A stretch of DNA of 62,372 bases from JAGSOU01 sp049974865 (GCA_049974865.1 JBNGCX010000017.1:1-62372), one strand, 5' to 3'; shown: positions 19,600 through 29,307, counted from the stretch's first letter. Notes: generated by a model not told the origin, from the letters alone. A program made the numbers and translations.

Positions 19600-19822
19600 G
19601 GGCTGCCGCGATCCGTGGGCAGAAATGGCTGGACGTCCCCCATGGGCACTGCCCCAGATCCCATCCACGACGCCCACTCGAACGGCTAAATCGCGAGATC
19701 AAGCGCAGGTCCGATGTCTTCGGCATTTCCCCAATGATGAGGCGAACGTCCGTCTCGTCGGCGCGCTGACGCTCGAGACCAACGACAAGTGGACCGTCGC
19801 ACGCAGAAATATTCCCCCTTAA
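19600..19822 (+). pseudogene. C-terminal remnant of an IS256-family (Mutator-like) transposase
   Basis: Frame 0 from about 19650 reads HPRRPLERLNREIKRRSDVFGI, and after a 1-nt shift near 19727 the frame continues FPNDEANVRLVGALTLETND then KWTVARRN to a stop at 19822. This is the C-terminal hallmark of IS256-type transposases (LERLNREIKRRTDVVGIFPN followed by VRLVGA). The DDE core is missing. Left boundary and terminal repeats could not be identified. Confidence 0.75.
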
Positions 19823-19967
19823 GGCCCTGCGCGCCTCACATACAATCGCGACGTCAGGTTGCCCGCGGTGGCAACCGGATCAGCTCGGACCTGTCCGCAG
19901 GTCGGCGTTCTTGCACCAACCGTTGGGACAGGACCTTGCCGGGGCGGCCGCGACTTTCGCTCGCGCT

Positions 19968-20444
19968 TCAGCCGGCCGAAATTCGGGGTCCGCGTAGCGG
20001 CATAGGCTGCTGTTGGGGCGAAATCGGCAGGGCCTCCAATGCCCTCGGTTCGACGATGAGATCGGCGAGGGTATACTCGCCCATCACGTCGAGCATCGCA
20101 TTCAGCATCCGGTTCAGGATAGGCGGCAATTTGCAGGCGCAAGTGATGCCGCAGGCGTTGCCGGGCTGGAAACACTCCACAAGCGCAAAGTCGGGCTCGG
20201 TGGTGCGCACGACCTGGCCCAGGTTGATCTCTTCCGGTGGCTTGGCCAGCCGGAACCCGCCGGCCCGTCCCCGGGTTCCCTTGAGATAACCCTCGCCGGT
20301 CAGGGCGCGAACCACCTTTTTTAGATGCGGCGCGGAAATCCCGTACAGGTGCGCCGCCTCGTCGATGGTGACGTTCTGCCCCTGTCGGCTGGCGGCCAGA
20401 ATAAGCACCCGAAGCGCATAGTCGCTGAACTTGGTGAGACGCAT
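19968..20444 (-). CDS. nsrR: Rrf2-family repressor, NsrR-like
   Basis: 158 residues from ATG 20444 (MRLTKFSDYALRVLILAASR), the canonical Rrf2 start. The winged HTH occupies residues 1-80 (TIDEAAHLYGISAPHLKKVVRALTG). Three cysteines in ECFQPGNACGITCACKLPPI match the Fe-S ligating pattern of NsrR, which senses NO. Divergent from nosR and separated by 188 bp, it is placed to control denitrification or NO-defence genes. IscR is excluded by its different Cys spacing; other Rrf2 proteins remain possible. Confidence 0.82.
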   Translation of the reverse strand: MRLTKFSDYALRVLILAASRQGQNVTIDEAAHLYGISAPHLKKVVRALTGEGYLKGTRGRAGGFRLAKPPEEINLGQVVRTTEPDFALVECFQPGNACGITCACKLPPILNRMLNAMLDVMGEYTLADLIVEPRALEALPISPQQQPMPLRGPRISAG

Positions 20445-20564
20445 CTGAAAACTCCGGACAGGCGGGCGGGTTGTCGATCGCAGCAAATGAACAAGCTGTG
20501 CAGCCCGATGGCATCCGGCCGCCGTCGCTGCATCGTCACCCAACCCGCAAAAAGGACATTTGAC

Positions 20565-20578
20565 TTGATCTTAATCAA
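20565..20578. promoter_or_regulatory. FNR/NnrR-type box upstream of nosR
   Basis: TTGATCTTAATCAA is a perfect TTGAT-N4-ATCAA palindrome, the binding site of FNR/FnrL/NnrR/Dnr regulators. It lies 54 bp before the nosR start codon and 120 bp from the nsrR start. It predicts activation of nos genes under low oxygen and/or NO. Confidence 0.85.
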
Positions 20579-20632
20579 GGTCACCGCCGTGCTCAACTGC
20601 GACACAGGCGCCACGAATAAGGGATATTCAGA

Positions 20633-22852
20633 ATGACCTTTATAAGCCGCGCCGCGTTCTGTCTGCTCCGTTCTGCCGTGGCGGTCATCCTTATCGGGGT
20701 TTTTTCCGTTCCCACTGCATGGGCGCAATCACCCTATCTCGCCGGCTTTCTCGATCGGGTTCCCGCCAGCGATCTGGTCGAGGACGCCGCCGGCTATGGC
20801 CCGATCCGCGACGATCTTCCGGTGGCGCCGGTATTGAAGGACGGCAAGCCGGTCGCCTGGGCCTTCATCACCTCGGATTTCGTCGGCACCACGGGCTATT
20901 CGGGCAAGCCGATCCACGTGATGGCCGCCGTAGACCCTCGGGCGAAGATCGTGGGCGTCCGCCTGGTCAAGCATTCCGAACCCATCGTTCTGATCGGCAT
21001 CCCGGAGGCGCGGATGCTGGAGCTGGCCCAGGACTACAAGGGGCTGGACCTGCTGGCCGAGCTGGACAGCGGCGGCGAGGCTCATGACCTCAACATCATT
21101 TCCGGCGCCACGGTCACCGTGATGGTGATCGACGATTCCATTGTCAGATCGGGGATCAAGGTGGCGCGTGCGCTGGGCCTGGGCGGGCTTGCGCCGAAGA
21201 AACAGAACGAGGGACCCCGCCGGGTGATCGACCCCGGGGCGGAACCGTCTGCTGACTGGATCGAGGCCGAGGGCGACGGAACGGTGCGGCGCCTGACCCT
21301 GGACGTGGCCCAGATCAACGAGACCTTCGCGGCGATGGGCGACGCGCGCGCGGCGGAACGTCCTGCAGCGGGCGCGCCGGAGGACACGTTTATCGACATG
21401 CGGCTCGCCTTGGTCAGCGTCCCGGCCATCGGGCGGGCGCTTTTGGGCGAGGCGGAATACGCCAACCTGCAGTCCTGGCTGGACGAGGACGAGCATGCGA
21501 TCCTGGTCGCTGGGCGCGGCAGCTATTCCTTCAAGGGATCGGGCTATGTCCGCGGCGGGATTTTCGACCGGATCCATCTGGTGCAAGGCGACGTCTCAGT
21601 CCGCTTCCGCGACCGCGGTCATCGCCGGCTGGGCGAGGTCGCGCTGCCCGGCGCGCCGCACTTCACCGAACTGGACCTGTTCAAGATCCCCGCGGAGTCC
21701 GGCTTCGACCCGACCAAACCATGGCGCCTGCAACTCCTGGTCCAGCGCGAAGTCGGCGCGCTCGACCGTCTCTTCGCGAGTTTCGATCTCGGCTACCGGC
21801 TGCCAGAACGCTACACGCAGACCGAGATCCAGCCGGTGGAACGCGCCGCCGCCGCCGAAGCCGAAAGCGAGGCGGCCGCGCAAAGCGAGCTATGGCGGCG
21901 CATCTGGAGCGACAAGGCGCCCGAGATCGCCGGCCTTCTGGCCATGCTCACGGTGCTGACCGCCGCCTTCTTCTTCCAGGGGTTTCTCACCCGGTCCGAG
22001 CGCGTGACGACCTGGTTCCGCATGTCGTTCCTGACCGTCACGCTGGTGTTCCTGGGCTGGTACGCGAATGCGCAGCTTTCGGTGGTGAACCTGATGGCGC
22101 TGGCCAATTCGCTGGCCACCGGGTTCAGCTGGCAGGCGTTCCTTCTGGACCCGCTCACCTTCATTCTGTGGTTCTCGGTCGCCGCGGCGCTGCTGTTCTG
22201 GGGGCGCGGGGCCTATTGCGGCTGGCTGTGCCCGTTCGGCGCGCTGCAGGAGCTGACCAACCGCATCGCGCGCCGTCTGAAGGTGCCGCAATGGACCCTG
22301 CCCTGGGGGCTGCACGAACGGCTCTGGCCGCTCAAGTACATGCTCTTCCTCGGCCTGTTCGCCGTCACGCTGGCCTCGATCGACCGCGCCGAGCAACTGG
22401 CCGAGGTGGAGCCGTTCAAGACGGCCATCGTGCTGAAATTCACGCGCGCCTGGCCCTTCGTGCTCTACGCGCTGGTGCTGCTGGGCATCGGGCTGTTCGT
22501 CGAGCGGTTCTATTGCCGCTACCTGTGCCCGCTGGGCGCGGCGCTGGCGATCCCGGCCCGGCTGCGCATGTTCGACTGGCTCAAGCGGTACCGGGAATGC
22601 GGCAACCCCTGCCAGACCTGCGCCAACGAATGCATGGTCCAGGCGATCCACCCGACGGGCGAGATCAACCCGAACGAATGCCTGAACTGCCTGCATTGCC
22701 AGGTGCTCTACCAGTCCAAGGCCAAGTGCCCGGTCGTCATCAAGCAGATGAAACGTCGCCAGACCGCGTCGGCTGGCGCGGCCGGACTCGACCGCGCCAT
22801 CGCCAACCACCCAAACCTCAGGAAAGGACACGACCATGACACAAAAGGATAA
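20633..22852 (+). CDS. nosR: NosR regulatory/electron-transfer flavo-iron-sulfur membrane protein
   Basis: 739 residues with a signal peptide ending PTAWA. The periplasmic FMN-binding domain carries the flavinylation motif SGATVTVMVIDDSIVRSG near residue 160. About five membrane helices follow. The cytoplasmic end has two CxxxCP motifs (CGWLCPFGALQEL, CRYLCPLGAALA) and two [4Fe-4S] ligand sets (CGNPCQTCANEC and CLNCLHCQVLYQSKAKCP). NosR passes electrons to NosZ and is needed for nosZ expression and activity. Its stop lies 17 bp inside the nosZ frame. Confidence 0.97.
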   Translation: MTFISRAAFCLLRSAVAVILIGVFSVPTAWAQSPYLAGFLDRVPASDLVEDAAGYGPIRDDLPVAPVLKDGKPVAWAFITSDFVGTTGYSGKPIHVMAAVDPRAKIVGVRLVKHSEPIVLIGIPEARMLELAQDYKGLDLLAELDSGGEAHDLNIISGATVTVMVIDDSIVRSGIKVARALGLGGLAPKKQNEGPRRVIDPGAEPSADWIEAEGDGTVRRLTLDVAQINETFAAMGDARAAERPAAGAPEDTFIDMRLALVSVPAIGRALLGEAEYANLQSWLDEDEHAILVAGRGSYSFKGSGYVRGGIFDRIHLVQGDVSVRFRDRGHRRLGEVALPGAPHFTELDLFKIPAESGFDPTKPWRLQLLVQREVGALDRLFASFDLGYRLPERYTQTEIQPVERAAAAEAESEAAAQSELWRRIWSDKAPEIAGLLAMLTVLTAAFFFQGFLTRSERVTTWFRMSFLTVTLVFLGWYANAQLSVVNLMALANSLATGFSWQAFLLDPLTFILWFSVAAALLFWGRGAYCGWLCPFGALQELTNRIARRLKVPQWTLPWGLHERLWPLKYMLFLGLFAVTLASIDRAEQLAEVEPFKTAIVLKFTRAWPFVLYALVLLGIGLFVERFYCRYLCPLGAALAIPARLRMFDWLKRYRECGNPCQTCANECMVQAIHPTGEINPNECLNCLHCQVLYQSKAKCPVVIKQMKRRQTASAGAAGLDRAIANHPNLRKGHDHDTKG

Positions 22853-24779
22853 GACCGCAGGAATCAGCCGCCGTGGCCTGCTCGGCGCCACGGCCGGAAG
22901 CGCCGCACTGATGGGCGCGGCGGGCGGCGGGCGACTCGCGTTGCTTGGCGGGGCCGGCGCGGCAGCGACCGCGGCGACCGCCGGAGCCGCACAGGCCGCC
23001 GCCGGGGCCACCCTCGCCCCGGGCGAACTCGACGAATATTACGGGTTCTGGTCTTCCGGCCAGACCGGCGAGCTGCGTATCCTCGGCGTGCCGTCGATGC
23101 GCGAACTGATGCGCGTGCCGGTGTTCAACCGCTGCTCGGCCACGGGCTGGGGCCAGACCAACGAGAGTCTCAAAATCCTCACCGAGGGCATGCTGCCGGA
23201 AACACGGGACTTCCTAGCCAGCCAGGGCAAGAAGATCCACGACAACGGCGACCTGCATCACCCGCACATGTCGTTCACCGAGGGGCGTTATGACGGGCGC
23301 TACCTGTTCATGAACGACAAGGCGAATACCCGCGTGGCGCGGGTGCGCTGCGACGTGATGAAATGCGACAAGATCATCGAGATCCCCAACGCCAAGGCGA
23401 TCCACGGGCTGCGGCCGCAGAAATGGCCGCGCACCGGCTATGTCTTCGCCAATGGCGAGGACGAGGTGCCGATGGTCAATGATGGCTCCGTGCTGGACGA
23501 TCCGTCGCAATACGTGAACTTCTTCACCGCCATCGACGGCGACACGATGGAAATCGCCTGGCAGGTGATGGTCTCGGGCAACCTGGACAACACCGACTGC
23601 GACTATCAGGGAAAATACGCCTTCTCGACCTCCTACAACTCCGAGATGGGGATGAACCTGGCCGACATGATGGCGTCGGAGATGGACCACGTTGTGGTGT
23701 TCAACCTCGCCGAGATCGAGAAGGGCATCGCCGAAGGCGATTTCATCGAGTTGAACGGGGTCAAAGTGATCGACGGCCGCAAGGAGCGGAACAAGAAGTA
23801 CACCCGCTACATCCCGATCCCCAACAGCCCGCACGGCATCAACACCGCGCCGGACAAGAAACATGTCTGCGTCGCGGGCAAGCTGTCGCCGACCTGCTCG
23901 GTGCTGGACGTGACCAAGTTCGACGCGCTGTTCGAGGATGACAGCCTGGATCCGCGCTCGGCGGTGGTGGCCGAGCCCGAGCTGGGGCTGGGCCCGCTTC
24001 ACACCGCCTATGACGGCAAGGGCAACGCCTTTACCACACTGTTCCTCGACAGCCAGGTTGTGAAGTGGAACATCGAGGACGCGATCCGCGCCTATAACGG
24101 CGAGGATGTCGATCCGATCATCGAAAAGATCGACGTCGCCTACCAGCCCGGCCACAACTCCACGTCGATGGGCGAGACCCTCGATGCGGACGGCAAGTGG
24201 CTGATCTCGATGAACAAGTTCTCCAAGGACCGGTTCCTGAACGTCGGCCCGCTCAAGCCCGAGAACGAACAGCTCATCGACCTTTCCGGCGACGGAATGA
24301 AGCTGGTGCATGACGGCCCGACCTTTGCCGAGCCGCATGACAGCATCATCGTGCACCGCTCGGTGGTGAACCCGGTGAGCGTCTGGGACCGCAACGATCC
24401 GATGTTCGCGGACGCCCGCCGCCAGGCCGAGGCCGACGGCGTGGATCTCGATTGGGGCGCGGACGTGATCCGCGACGGCAACAAGGTGCGCGTCTACATG
24501 CACTCGGTCGCGCCGGCCTTCAGCCTGGAAAGCTTCACCGTGCGGCAGGGCGACGAGGTCACCGTCTATGTCACCAACATGGACGATATCGACGACCTGA
24601 CCCACGGCTTCACCCTGAACAACCACGGCGTCGCTATGGAGGTCGGGCCGCAGGCCACCGCCTCGGTCACCTTCACCGCCAGCAAACCGGGGGTCTACTG
24701 GTACTATTGCCAGTGGTTCTGCCACGCGCTGCACATGGAGATGCGCGGCCGGATGTTCGTCGAACCGACGGGAACCTGA
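22836..24779 (+). CDS. nosZ: nitrous-oxide reductase NosZ, clade I
   Basis: 647 residues. A Tat signal peptide with ISRRGLLG at residues 10-17 defines the Tat-exported clade I enzyme, which reduces N2O to N2 in the periplasm. CuZ ligands begin at DLHHPHMS (His141, 142, 144), with further His in the beta-propeller (EPHDSIIVHR). The C-terminal CuA domain shows Cys625, Cys629, His633 and Met636 in CQWFCHALHMEM. An unusually long Ala/Gly-rich stretch follows the RR motif. Full length and apparently functional. Confidence 0.98.
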   Translation: MTQKDKTAGISRRGLLGATAGSAALMGAAGGGRLALLGGAGAAATAATAGAAQAAAGATLAPGELDEYYGFWSSGQTGELRILGVPSMRELMRVPVFNRCSATGWGQTNESLKILTEGMLPETRDFLASQGKKIHDNGDLHHPHMSFTEGRYDGRYLFMNDKANTRVARVRCDVMKCDKIIEIPNAKAIHGLRPQKWPRTGYVFANGEDEVPMVNDGSVLDDPSQYVNFFTAIDGDTMEIAWQVMVSGNLDNTDCDYQGKYAFSTSYNSEMGMNLADMMASEMDHVVVFNLAEIEKGIAEGDFIELNGVKVIDGRKERNKKYTRYIPIPNSPHGINTAPDKKHVCVAGKLSPTCSVLDVTKFDALFEDDSLDPRSAVVAEPELGLGPLHTAYDGKGNAFTTLFLDSQVVKWNIEDAIRAYNGEDVDPIIEKIDVAYQPGHNSTSMGETLDADGKWLISMNKFSKDRFLNVGPLKPENEQLIDLSGDGMKLVHDGPTFAEPHDSIIVHRSVVNPVSVWDRNDPMFADARRQAEADGVDLDWGADVIRDGNKVRVYMHSVAPAFSLESFTVRQGDEVTVYVTNMDDIDDLTHGFTLNNHGVAMEVGPQATASVTFTASKPGVYWYYCQWFCHALHMEMRGRMFVEPTGT

Positions 24780-24782
24780 ACC

Positions 24783-26126
24783 ATGCGCCTGCGCCCCGGC
24801 ATCCTTGCGATCGCGCTGCTGGCCGCCCTATCCGGGGCGGCCGGGGCGGACGCGTTGCATGTCGCCGCCGAAACCGGGGCGCTGGCCCGCGCGCTCGCCG
24901 AAGCCGCCCCCGGCGACGTGCTGATCCTTGCGCCGGGCCGTCACGACGGCCCGGTGGACATCGCCAAGCCCCTGACCCTCGACGGGCGGGGCCAGGCGGC
25001 AATCGACGGTGGCGGCGACGGGAGGAGCGTCGTCACCGTCACTGCCCCCGACGTCACCGTGACCGGCCTCGAGATCACCGGCTCCGGGTCGTCGCACGAA
25101 ACCATCGATTCCGGCGTCAAGCTGACGCGCAAAGCCACGCGCGCACGTGTCATCGGCAACCGCATCCTCGGCAATCTCTACGGCGTCGATATCCACGGTG
25201 CGCGCGACAGCGTGGTACAGGACAACACCATCATCGGCCGCCGGGATCACCGGATGAACGATCGCGGTAACGGCGTCTATGTCTGGAACGCGCCCGGCGC
25301 CCGGGTCGAGGGCAATTCGATCCGCTATGGCCGCGACGGCATCTTTTCCAATGCCTCGCGCGACAACGTGTTTCGCGGCAACCTGTTCCGCGACCTGCGC
25401 TTTGCCGTGCACTACATGTACACCAATCGCAGCGAGGTCTCGGGCAACGTCTCAATCGGCAATCACCTGGGTTATGCACTGATGTTCTCGAACCGGATCA
25501 CGGTGCGCAACAACCGTTCGCTGGGCGATCGCGGCCATGGGCTGATGCTGAACTACGCCAACAATGCCGACGTGGCCGGCAACCTGGTACGCGGCGGCGC
25601 CGAGAAATGCACCTTCATCTATAACGCGCACAAGAACCTGATCGCCAACAACCGGTTCGAGGGCTGCGAGATCGGCGTGCATTTCACCGCCGGGTCCGAG
25701 CGCAACGCGCTGACCGGCAACGCCTTCATCGGCAACCGCACGCAGGTGAAATACGTGGGCACCCGCGACGTCGAATGGAGCTTGCAGGGGCGCGGCAACT
25801 ACTGGTCGGATCACCCTGCCTTCGACCTGGATGGCAATGGCATCGCCGACAGCCCGTTCCGACCGAACGACCTGATGGACCACATCCTGTGGTCGCAGCC
25901 GGCGGCGCGGATGCTGACCGGATCGCCGGTGGTGCAGCTGATCCGCTGGAGCCAGGCGAGCTTCCCCGCCACCCTGCCCGGCGGCGTGATCGACAGCCAC
26001 CCGCTGACACGCCCCATCGAGATCGCGGTGCCGCCCGACATCGCCGCGCTGGAGGCGCAATCGGCCCCGGCCTGGAAACGGAATGGAGAAGACGATGGGG
26101 AATTTGACCCTCTCCGCGGTCACTAA
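24783..26126 (+). CDS. nosD: NosD, periplasmic copper-site maturation protein
   Basis: 447 residues with a signal peptide (MRLRPGILAIALLAALSGAA). The body is a right-handed parallel beta-helix built of CASH/PbH1 repeats, visible as recurring GNxxxGN and N-x-I-x-G turns from about residue 80 to 350. NosD, with the NosFY ABC transporter, supplies sulfur and copper for CuZ assembly. It begins 3 bp after nosZ and ends inside the nosF frame. Confidence 0.95.
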   Translation: MRLRPGILAIALLAALSGAAGADALHVAAETGALARALAEAAPGDVLILAPGRHDGPVDIAKPLTLDGRGQAAIDGGGDGRSVVTVTAPDVTVTGLEITGSGSSHETIDSGVKLTRKATRARVIGNRILGNLYGVDIHGARDSVVQDNTIIGRRDHRMNDRGNGVYVWNAPGARVEGNSIRYGRDGIFSNASRDNVFRGNLFRDLRFAVHYMYTNRSEVSGNVSIGNHLGYALMFSNRITVRNNRSLGDRGHGLMLNYANNADVAGNLVRGGAEKCTFIYNAHKNLIANNRFEGCEIGVHFTAGSERNALTGNAFIGNRTQVKYVGTRDVEWSLQGRGNYWSDHPAFDLDGNGIADSPFRPNDLMDHILWSQPAARMLTGSPVVQLIRWSQASFPATLPGGVIDSHPLTRPIEIAVPPDIAALEAQSAPAWKRNGEDDGEFDPLRGH

Positions 26127-26988
26127 GACCTTCGGCGCGCAGACCGCGCTGGACGGCGTCGGGCTGACCGTCGCCCCGGGCGAGCGGGTGGCACTTCTGG
26201 GCCATAACGGCGCGGGGAAATCCACGCTGATGAAAATCGTCCTGGGCTTGATCCCGACCGACCGCGGCGAGATCGACGTGCTGGGGCACAAGCCCGGCAG
26301 CCCGGCGGCGCGCGCGCAGGTGGCCTATCTGCCCGAGAACGCGGCCTTTCACCCGGCCCTGACCGGGCAGGAGCAGATCGCGCTTTTCCTGCGCCTGCGG
26401 GGGGAGCCGGCAAGCGGCGCGCGCGCCCTGCTCGACCGGGTCGGGCTGGGGGACGCGGCGGTGCGCCGGATCGGCACCTATTCCAAGGGGATGCGCCAGC
26501 GCGTCGGGCTCGCCCAGGCGCTGATCGGGCACCCGCGGTTGCTCGTGCTCGACGAGCCGACCAGCGGGCTGGACCCGGTATCGCGGCGGGAGTTCTACGA
26601 GATCCTCGACGATCTGGCCGCGCAGGGCGCCGCGATCCTGCTGTCGAGCCACGCCCTGACCGAGGTCGAGGCGCGCACCGACCGCATCGTGATACTGTCG
26701 CAGGGCCGCGTCGTGGCCGACGACACCCTGGCCGGGCTGCGGCGCGGCGCGCCCCTGCCCACCCGCATCCACGTCGCGGCCCGCCCCGGCGCCGCCGACG
26801 AGGTGGCGCACGCGCTGTCCGCCGGACGACGCAACGGGGTCATGGTCGACCTGGTCTGCGACGCGGCGGAAAAACTGGACCGACTGGCCAACATCGCCGC
26901 ACTGGGGCCGCTGGTGGAGGATATCGAGATCCAGCCGCCCAGCCTCGAGGACATCTACGACCATTACAGCAGGAGGGCGCCGGAATGA
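26095..26988 (+). CDS. nosF: NosF, ABC ATPase for CuZ maturation
   Basis: 297 residues from ATG 26095, chosen because GGAGAAG lies just upstream; the in-frame ATG 26083 would add four residues. ABC motifs are complete: LLGHNGAGKSTLM, signature YSKGMRQRVGLAQAL, Walker B LLVLDEPTSGLDP, and LLSSHALTEVE. The C-terminal 90 residues are the NosF-specific extension ending SLEDIYDHYS. It forms the NosDFY complex with NosY, and its last 4 bp overlap nosY. Confidence 0.95.
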   Translation: MGNLTLSAVTKTFGAQTALDGVGLTVAPGERVALLGHNGAGKSTLMKIVLGLIPTDRGEIDVLGHKPGSPAARAQVAYLPENAAFHPALTGQEQIALFLRLRGEPASGARALLDRVGLGDAAVRRIGTYSKGMRQRVGLAQALIGHPRLLVLDEPTSGLDPVSRREFYEILDDLAAQGAAILLSSHALTEVEARTDRIVILSQGRVVADDTLAGLRRGAPLPTRIHVAARPGAADEVAHALSAGRRNGVMVDLVCDAAEKLDRLANIAALGPLVEDIEIQPPSLEDIYDHYSRRAPE

Positions 26989-27806
26989 GCGCGTTGTTCG
27001 GATTGGCCGGCTGCGAGTTTCGCATCGCCGTCAGGAATCGCTGGGTCGCCATCGCGGTGGCGATGATGGCGCTGTTCGCGCTGGTGCTGTCGGCGGCGGG
27101 CAGCGCGCCGACCGGCACGCTCGGGGCCGACAGCCTGTCGGTTACCGTGGCCAGCCTGACCAGCCTGGCGATCTACCTTGTGCCGCTGGTGGCACTGCTG
27201 ATGGCCTTCGACGCCATCGCCGGGGAGGTCGAGCGCGGCACGCTGCCGCTGATGCTCACCTACCCGGTGTCGCGCGCCCGGGTGCTGGCGGGCAAGGCAC
27301 TCGCGCACCTGGCGACGCTGGCAATGGCGCTGGCCATCGGCTACGGGGTCGCCGCCACGGCGGCCTTCGCCGTCGATCCCGACGCGGCCGGGGGGCTGCC
27401 CGCGCTGCTGCGGCTCTACGGCTCGTCGCTGCTTCTGGGGGCCAGCTATCTCGGCATCGGCTATGCGCTCTCGGCCGTCGCGCGGCGGCCGGGCGCGGCG
27501 GCGGGTCTGGCCATCGGGCTGTGGCTGGTGATGATCGTGCTTTACGACCTGGGGCTGCTTGCCGCGGTGGTCGCCGATGACGGCGGCTGGTTCACGACCG
27601 AGTTGTTCCCCTGGCTGCTGCTGGCCAACCCGGCCGATGCCTTCCGCCTGTTCAACCTCGCCGCGTCCGAGGCCACGGCGGCGGCAGCCGGTGTCGGCGG
27701 CGCCGCCGGGGCGATCCCGGCCTGGCAGGCGCTGGCGTCGGTCGCACTCTGGCCCGTACTGGGCTTCGCCCTTGCCCTGCTCGCCTTCAGAAAGGTGGAA
27801 CCATGA
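26985..27806 (+). CDS. nosY: NosY, ABC permease for CuZ maturation
   Basis: 273 residues with six predicted membrane helices, the normal ABC-2 permease length for NosY. The segment DAIAGEVERGTLPLMLTYPV followed by SRARVLAGKALAHL is the characteristic coupling region. It overlaps nosF and nosL by 4 bp on each side, so the operon is translationally coupled. Confidence 0.95.
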   Translation: MSALFGLAGCEFRIAVRNRWVAIAVAMMALFALVLSAAGSAPTGTLGADSLSVTVASLTSLAIYLVPLVALLMAFDAIAGEVERGTLPLMLTYPVSRARVLAGKALAHLATLAMALAIGYGVAATAAFAVDPDAAGGLPALLRLYGSSLLLGASYLGIGYALSAVARRPGAAAGLAIGLWLVMIVLYDLGLLAAVVADDGGWFTTELFPWLLLANPADAFRLFNLAASEATAAAAGVGGAAGAIPAWQALASVALWPVLGFALALLAFRKVEP

Positions 27807-28369
27807 AACCGCTCGCGCTCGCCGCGCTCTGCCTCGCGGCGCTCGGCGCCTGCCGGGAGGAGGACCGCGCCGCCGCGCCGGACCCGGTTCCGATGACCGC
27901 CGACGCGCTGGGCCATTATTGCCAAATGGCGCTGGCCGAACATCCAGGCCCCAAGGCCCAGGTGCACTTGCGGGGCGTCGCCGCCCCGATCTATTTCGCG
28001 CAGGTGCGCGACGCCATCGCCTTCCAACGCATGCCGGAGCAAAGCCACGCCATCGCCGCGATCTATGTCAGCGACATGGCCGCCGCGCCGAGTTGGGACG
28101 CGCCGGGCGCCGAGAACTGGATCGCCGCGACAGACGCGCATTTCGTCGTCGGATCGCGCGTCGTCGGCGGGATGGGGGCAACGGAGCTCGTCCCGTTTTC
28201 GGAGGAAACGGCCGCCGCGGCCTTTGCCGCCGAAAAGGGCGGGCAGGTTTCGGATCTCGACAGCATCCCGGACAGCGCCGTCCTGGCCCCCGCAGAAGAT
28301 GGAGAGAACGGCACGGACAGGGAATTCATCGACCGGCTGAACCGGATTTCGAAGGAAAGGCAGGGCTGA
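27803..28369 (+). CDS. nosL: NosL, copper-chaperone lipoprotein
   Basis: 188 residues. A lipobox LAALGAC at residues 13-19 marks a lipoprotein anchored to the outer leaflet of the inner or outer membrane. YCQMALAEHPGPKAQVHL is the conserved Cu(I)-binding CxM segment near residue 45; the distal part GSRVVGGMGATELVPF resembles other NosL proteins. NosL delivers copper to NosZ. It is one base away from nosX. Confidence 0.93.
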   Translation: MKPLALAALCLAALGACREEDRAAAPDPVPMTADALGHYCQMALAEHPGPKAQVHLRGVAAPIYFAQVRDAIAFQRMPEQSHAIAAIYVSDMAAAPSWDAPGAENWIAATDAHFVVGSRVVGGMGATELVPFSEETAAAAFAAEKGGQVSDLDSIPDSAVLAPAEDGENGTDREFIDRLNRISKERQG

Positions 28370-28370
28370 C

Positions 28371-29285
28371 ATGCGCAATCTCACCAGACGTCGCTTCCTG
28401 GCGATCACCGCCGGCGCAACCCTCTGCGTCGGGCGGGCCGAGGCCGCGCCGCTGCGCCAATGGCGGGGCAGCGCGTTGGGGGCCGAGGCGACGATCACGC
28501 TGCGCCATCCGGACGGCGCGACGATCGCCCGCCGCGCCTTCGACGAGATCGACCGGCTCGAGGACATCTTCAGCCTGTACCGGCCGGGCTCCGCCCTGTC
28601 GCGGCTCAACAAGACCGGGCACCTTCCCGCCCCGCCCTTCGAGCTGCTGGAATGTCTCGGCCTCTGCGGCGCCGTGCACCGGGCCAGCGGCGGGCAGTTC
28701 GACCCCAGCGTTCAGCCGCTCTGGGCGCTCTATGCCGAAACCCATGCCGACGGCCGCGCCCCGCGCCCGGACGAGATCGAGGCGGCGCGCGCCCGGGTGG
28801 GCTGGTCGAACATGGCCTTCGGCCCGGAAGCCGTCCGGCTGCGGCCGGGGATGGCGCTCACGCTCAACGGCATCGCCCAGGGCTACGTGGCCGACCGGGT
28901 CGCAGGGCTGCTACGCGCCGAGGGCCTGACCGACATCTTGGTCAATACCGGCGAGTTTCACGCGCTGGGCGGCGACTGGCCCATCGGCCTCGATGCGGGC
29001 GAGCGCAGCCCGGCGGAGAAACTGCGCCTGCGCGACCGCGCGCTGGCCAGTTCCGCGCCGTTGGGCACGGTGTTTGACCGCGCGGGCCGGGAGGGCCACA
29101 TCCTCGACCCTGCCACGGGGCGCCCGGCGCCTCCGCTCTGGCGCCTGATCAGCGTGACCGCGCCGAGCGCCGCGCTGGCCGATGCGCTGAGCACGGCCAT
29201 GGTCCTGATGGGGCCGCATAAAATCGACCGTGTTTTGCAGTTTTTTCCAGGGGCGGAGCTGGTTGCCGCGGTTCCGGCCGCGTGA
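28371..29285 (+). CDS. nosX: NosX, ApbE-type FAD:protein FMN transferase
   Basis: 304 residues; the N-terminus MRNLTRRRFLAITAGA has a Tat motif, so it is exported folded. ApbE motifs include LNKTGHL, GLCGAVHRASGGQFDPSVQPLW (split by the FAD site), LNGIAQGYVADRVA and NTGEFHALGG. It attaches FMN to a Thr of NosR, consistent with the SGATVT site there. Last gene of nosRZDFYLX; a short AGCCAAA-CGG-TTTGGCT hairpin follows within 25 bp. Confidence 0.95.
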   Translation: MRNLTRRRFLAITAGATLCVGRAEAAPLRQWRGSALGAEATITLRHPDGATIARRAFDEIDRLEDIFSLYRPGSALSRLNKTGHLPAPPFELLECLGLCGAVHRASGGQFDPSVQPLWALYAETHADGRAPRPDEIEAARARVGWSNMAFGPEAVRLRPGMALTLNGIAQGYVADRVAGLLRAEGLTDILVNTGEFHALGGDWPIGLDAGERSPAEKLRLRDRALASSAPLGTVFDRAGREGHILDPATGRPAPPLWRLISVTAPSAALADALSTAMVLMGPHKIDRVLQFFPGAELVAAVPAA

Positions 29286-29307
29286 GGGATGGAACTTGGT
29301 TCGAAAC

